Shown here: one piece after another, positions 58,784 through 64,000 of the stretch
Numbering within the stretch: position 1 is the first letter of the stretch
How the letters are laid out: the number at the start of each line of letters is the position of its first letter
From: Armillaria gallica
Taxonomy: Eukaryota > Basidiomycota > Agaricomycetes > Agaricales > Physalacriaceae
Reading direction: 5' to 3'
Assembly: GCA_037576215.1 (NCBI GenBank)
Contig: JBANDB010000004.1
Location: 186,001-250,000 of the forward strand
Length of the DNA stretch: 64,000 nt
The notes under the pieces: generated by a model
Databases searched by the model: none
Told to the model about the DNA's origin: nothing
The model's input: only the letters and a program-made list of their open reading frames with translations
Made by a program: the position numbers and the translations under genes

Positions 58784-60475
58784 GGCTCCGACAGAAAGAA
58801 TCAAGGAATATGCCAGAGCACAACCTGAATCTTTGTCATGTCCGTTCCTACTGGAACACTTGCAGAATCAAGAGATGGTGAGAAGAATCAAGTGACAAAG
58901 GTTCCCCTTCCCTAAAGTTGAGTGGCAAGTGACGTTATCGGCCCGATAATCCCCGGTCCCGCTGGTGACATCCCTCGTCATTCTTCCGCATCTGAAAGAA
59001 TTGGAGAAGCTTCGCGTACGTCTTTGTAACATCCCTCCCTATTCTGGGGCACTGAGCCCATCCAAGTATGATAGGAATCCTTCCGCGATGATAAACACTC
59101 ATCTAACGATCGCTATGGTCTTTTGCGAGTCCTGCGATTGACAGGAAACCTGGATTTCTTCTAATTCCTTCGTCAGAAGGGTGTTTGACAAATACTCCAG
59201 GCTGTTCTCCTTCCAAGCTCCTTCGCCTAAGGCATGTTCATACGATATGTCCATATTCGTCGCGTCAGAGCGTATGACAATAGCTGATCTTCGATTCTTC
59301 ATCTTAAGCTATCTGTGCTAGATCTCCGCCCGACCATGCGGTATCAGATTTAGCTTAGCAAAACTGTCTCGCTCTCATCGTTGTCGATTTCTTCTTACAA
59401 AAGTGTCTTCCTTGACAAAGCTTTGTTGAAATGAAGCCTGCTTCTGTTCCGTTGCTATGTGCTGTTCCGATCTCATCGGGAACTGACACTTTCTAGATTA
59501 TTATCCTGAATCCCAAAGGCCATCGACCAACCAACAGGTGACGAAAGTTGTTCTTTACTTCTTGCGACAGTTAGTTGCCTGTATTGGATATCAACAGGGC
59601 ATAACGTTGCAGTACTAGTCCGGTCCACCATTCCTGCCACCAAGAACTCCGTTATGACGGCTCCGGAATCTGGTTCACGTACTTTCCTTGATGGTGGAAA
59701 TGCATTACGGCATGAATGGTTAGCGCCTTCACCTCGTACCAAGCGTCTTTTACGTACTGAACAACTCAGTTCCTTGCCATGATTCGATAATCATATTGAC
59801 TGAGATTACTGTTAGACATAAGTAAATGAGCGATACTTATAGTGACGACAACAGCTACCGCTCAGGTAGACTGGCATGTTACTGCGTACGACTGTTTCTA
59901 TCTACGAGCGACTACGACAAGGAATTTCCGCAGGAGTAATCCCTGCATCGTTTTTTAGGCGAGTCGTGCTTTGTCTTAATACACAAGGCGATGGCAGGAC
60001 GCCACGCTTCTAGCTCCAATAATCGCCGAATAACCGGGTCACTCTGACGTTAGCTGAGGACTACAATACTATCCAGATAATATTGAATTGAAGGAGCGCT
60101 GGTCTCGGAATCCTGCGGAACCAAAACAGGAAATATCAGTTTCGTGGCTATGTGTCGCACCAGGTCGCACCCATTTGTGCAAGACTTCGTACGTGACAAT
60201 CGCTTCCGATTTTGATATGTCTATATCGGCTCGTCTTCTCGTGCCCGCAAGTCCGGTACTGTGAGGACATCTTCTATTATATCTGTCTCGTTAGTTCAAA
60301 GAGAGCGGATGGGGAATCGCTGGCATTACGGAAAACGCACGTACCGTACACCTCGACGTACGAGATCCCGAACTCTCCCACCATAAACAGCAGTTCAATT
60401 CTTCCTTTAATCTGAACACATCAATGTTAGAACTCATTGCTGAGATTCCCTTTTTCTTGCGGCCTCACAGCATCT
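58784..60475. other. Intergenic stretch upstream of the DUF6535 gene
   Basis: Short frames only (59099-59302 and 59473-59742 on the minus strand, 60212-60415 on the plus strand), none recognisable. CpG content is normal, unlike the repeat island, so ordinary host sequence is likely; a small decayed or unrecognised gene cannot be excluded. Confidence 0.5.
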
Positions 60476-60519
60476 TCTCTCTCTCTTTCTAGCTGCTAAT
60501 TCGCTGAATTAAACACAAT
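60476..60519 (+). promoter_or_regulatory. CT-rich leader before the DUF6535 start codon
   Basis: A TCTCTCTCTCTTTCT tract lies about 30 bp upstream of the ATG. Pyrimidine tracts just before the start are common in fungal promoters and leaders. No TATA box was identified with confidence. Confidence 0.35.
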
Positions 60520-63500
60520 ATGCCCTCTGACATTCGAGACAACGACAGACAGGATCATCCGTCCATCCCAGAGGATGCAAGAGCCGGTGGTGACTTACAC
60601 GACACCCCACCAGGCTCCGGAAACTCAGCCGACAGGCCTGCAAGCTCTCAGTCCTCGGCACCGCGCACCACCCCAGTAGAGACACAGGAGCTTCAAACCT
60701 TGTCTGTGGAGGAATCTCCGCCACCTCGAGCGAGGAACAGAAGACCAAACATTTTCGGTCTACCGCCACAATTTACTGGCGTGCGACAATCTACTAGCGT
60801 GCCTGTGGGTGTGCCAACTGGTACGCGTATCTCATTCGGCGCTCCCCTCGCACTCACAAGTTATTTCAGTTGATTCCCGACGATATGCTCCGAGTGAACC
60901 GTTTGAAGAAGCGGGGCCGACATCCAGCATTTGGCGTGCCTATTTAGACGAATCCTTGATTTATGATATGGATATGCTTGGAAATCAGAGAGGACAAGTG
61001 AATATCCTCCTCGTTTTTGTGAGCTCATTTAGTCGAATGCATGCTACATCAGTAGAATTAATCTCTCTTATAGGCAGGACTGTTCTCGGCGATTGTGACC
61101 GCCTTCATTGTGCAATCCTCGACAAACCTTCAGCAAGACTTTCAGAAATTATCGGCATATTTGCTATTCGATCAGAACAATATACAACGAGCGATAGCCA
61201 GCGGTACCCCCCTTGACAAGATCGCCACAATCGGCACTGACCCCACCGCTCGTTTCACTCCCAAACCTTTGGATTTGTGGGTGAATGGGCTATGGTTTGC
61301 GAGTCTTACTCTCAGTCTTGCAACTGCGTTATTCGCAATGCTTGCTGACGAGTGGTATTGCCATTATCTATCACCCGTTGCTGGAGACCCCCAGGTTCGC
61401 AGCCGTACTCGACAATCACGGTATACAGGCCTTATGGAATGGCGTGTCACCGCCTTGATTAACCTCCTACCACTCATGCTACACCTATCCCTTGGCCTGT
61501 TTTTCGTCGGCCTTGTTCTATCTCTTTTACCACTACAGCATGGAATTGCACTTGTGATAGGAATATTATCCCTGGCCACTTTTACCGCCTACTTCATGAC
61601 CAATGTTCTCCCGATACTTTACCCCGCGTGTCCATACAAGACACCCCTCTCTTCGGTTGGGTATGCCATCATTATGTGGATACATCGGCACTCCTCCACA
61701 CTCCAGAGCGCAATGTCATCGCGAAAAATGTCCAAGTTTCCTGCTGGAACGAAAACCTTGGATGATTTTGAGATCCATGACGCAAAACGTTTACGTGTCA
61801 AACATGATCTTGATGCACTTCGCTGGTTATATGTGCGGTCATCAACCTCGGCTATCCGACGTCTCGTCATCCATGCTCTCGCTGGACTGCCTTCGGAATA
61901 CATCGAAAACGCTTATATGGTTTTCAGATCTCACTGGGAGGAAATAAAGTATGAGAAGGAAAGATTGTTGATGGACTGCATGGTGCAGACATCGGAGGAA
62001 GATGAGCGTAAACGGTGGATTCCCAAAAATATCCCCAATATCGACCGCAGGATTGAGCCACTCCTCCGGTTGGAGAAAATGTTCCCCCCGTTACGCCGGC
62101 GGGACTCGTCCGGAATCTTCGGAGGGCACAAGCTGGATTTCACAATGGGGTCTTTTTCAGATCCATTGCTGATAACTCTGTCCACATATGACGAACCAGA
62201 TGATGATATTCAGGTGCATTGGCCCAAGTATTCGATGAATGAATTCGCCATCGCCGCCTTACACGACAATCGTCTTCATCATCCTGCTGTGTGGAGACAC
62301 CTCTACAATAAAACGTACCCTCGCGGGTTATTGTATAAAGCATTTTCTCCCTGGGATGACGGTCTACACCCCGATAAATTCTTTGGCCCCGATTTCACAA
62401 GCCAGATGTATTTCAAGTTCCTAACAGCCATATATACCTCCGAACGGAATCGCTCCATATCTCCCGCTTGCACTCTGGCGGATACCGCAGTACAGGTTGA
62501 TAAAAGAAACATTATCACTGTTCTTCTCTCCTTACTTACCCAAGACCCATTGAACAAATCCGACGATGGTGAAAGAACACTTCTGTTCGCTATTATGCGC
62601 TTTTCACTGCGAAACACGGACGGTGCTCAGTCAACCGTTCGTCCATGTCAACCTCATTTCGCTCTTGATGATGACTTCAAGCAGCAATTATTGTGTATCG
62701 CGGTGCCTGCACTCAACAGAACTGTGAATACCCTTGCCAAGCCACTCCCGAAGTTCGATGCCAAGGTATTCCAGGAGATAGGTGCCTACATCGCGTCTGA
62801 TTTATTCCCTTCTGGGGAATCGGATTTGTGGACATATCAGAGCTCCGTCAGAAACGCTCTTAACTGCCTGGCGTCACTTATGTATCGAGAGCCCCGCTTC
62901 CATGTCCTCGTACCCCCTGAAAAATGGGCCACAACATCCTTATTTTTGAATATCGCCAAGCTTTGCCGATTTGCAGACCATGACGAACGTTTTTGGGGGT
63001 ATAGGTCACACCTAGAATTCCATCCATGTTACCGGGGATACATCGAATTGCGCCTACATCAGCATTCTAGCAACGTAAATTGCTCAATCATATATATACT
63101 CAGTCAAGGTTTCTCTAGGGGTGTCAAGGAAGCGTACGAAGCTTTCCGAGACAAATGCAGTTGGGGTTACATTGCAAACCACGCGTATGACCACCCAAAG
63201 GCCATCGACGGAGTGACGAGCTATATCACCGGGCTGTCGGAAGCCACAAAAAAGAAGGGGAATGATAATCCTGATCCGACCTTCCCTAGCTTGTATATTG
63301 ATGACCTTCATGAGGCAGAGGCTATTCGCTCCATTTGTGCCGCCATTGTTAGCAGTGGCGTACCGCCGCATCCTATCCTGGACTCGTTGGCTTCAATTGC
63401 TCCTAACCACCAGCAATGGTCTGACATCTTGACAAAATTAAAGTCCGACGGCGACGTTCCAATTGAAGGATACGATTTCACGGAGGCACGGCCTGACGAT

Positions 63501-63717
63501 AAAGAGCGCATGAAAACGGGGATGAAACACGCTCGCGAGATTTTGGAAAAGTGTCTTAAAGCAAAACGGCATAGCAAGGGATTCATCAATTGGGTATGTG
63601 CATTATTTAAATCTATCTATCTATCCTCAACTAAACACTTTCACATAGCTTTGGTCTCGTTCGAACCCTCAGGGACCAGATATTGAGATGCGTGGTGTAT
63701 CGTCTGGTCGGGGATAA
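60520..63717 (+). CDS. DUF6535 domain membrane protein
   Basis: Four exons (60520-60820, 60870-61018, 61074-63593, 63649-63717) add up to 3039 bases, exactly 1012 codons plus stop. Introns of 49, 55 and 55 bp have GT...AG ends and keep phase. Residues 1-110 are hydrophilic, Pro/Ser-rich. SIWRAYLDESLIYDMDML opens the DUF6535 domain; hydrophobic segments follow at about 145-165, 218-242, 275-300 and 306-330, with DEWYCHYLSP after the second. The C-terminal 680 residues have no motif I recognise. DUF6535 proteins are abundant in Agaricomycetes and have no established role. CpG is normal and no defects are seen, so this is probably a functional host gene. Confidence 0.9.
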
Positions 63718-64000
63718 GTACAATAGAGAACCACGTCGTTTCTTCTTTCCGGCGGGACTTTACAGAGGTTTCGCAGTTCGCAATTCTGTTGGATGTTTCG
63801 ATTTATATCCGTGTATTTGCATCAGTACTATCAACGCGGCGCTTCTGCACGAAAAAAAATCCTCGGGCCTCTTTGCCTGGCCGGACTGTTCGTGAACAAA
63901 GTTCAATTAGGCATACATACGCGGGGCGTAGTAAGGAGATATGTTGATGCATACATGCTGCTTGCACTTAATGAACTGTCCCGCCGAATTATAAAGGTAA
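63718..64000. other. Downstream flank of the DUF6535 gene
   Basis: No gene start is visible before the window ends. A 70-codon frame at 63683-63895 overlaps the last exon in another phase and is not considered a gene. Confidence 0.5.

Overview
The window looks like a basidiomycete (Agaricomycetes-type) fungal genome. Genes have short introns of about 45-60 bp. There is a DUF6535 gene, a PIF/Harbinger transposase with a DUF6818 partner, a DUF6570-type Helitron, and several F-box/LRR-like and F-box/nucleotidyltransferase-like genes, all families I associate with mushroom-forming fungi. No bacterial features, rRNA, true tRNA gene or CRISPR array was found.

Layout. 1-2.3 kb holds the end of an F-box-like gene (copy A) and three tandem copies of its 3' tail. 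2.3-6.2 kb is gene-poor. 6.25-8.5 kb is a second, CpG-stripped copy (copy B) split by a 664-bp palindromic transposon. 8.5-15.9 kb is a CpG desert without recognisable genes. 15,955-22,112 is a decayed two-gene Harbinger element with an LTR-like element nested in it. 22.1-25.6 kb is unassigned. About 25.7-33.1 kb is a Helitron whose Rep-Pif1 protein continues into a cysteine-protease-like domain. 33.2-39 kb is a minus-strand pseudogene of an uncharacterised family, split by a second LTR-like copy that itself carries a CTAG-rich LTR-like insertion. 39.4-54 kb is a cluster of F-box/LRR-like genes, two F-box/nucleotidyltransferase-like paralogues and a divergent ribonucleotide reductase small subunit. 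54-57.2 kb has a 94-bp inverted repeat pair and F-box copy C in inverted orientation. 57.4-58.8 kb has two small non-autonomous DNA transposons (TA target site; hAT with 8-bp duplication). 60,520-63,717 is an intact four-exon DUF6535 gene, the clearest host gene.

How it fits together. CpG is normal at both ends and almost absent in the older repeats. The stop codons in the Harbinger and Helitron genes are nearly all TGA in otherwise continuous frames, as expected from CGA-to-TGA deamination of methylated CpG. The nested LTR-like elements still carry CpG, so insertion order and CpG loss tell the same story. The window reads as an accessory island where transposons, recurrently duplicated F-box genes and captured or divergent genes accumulate beside a normal gene-bearing segment.
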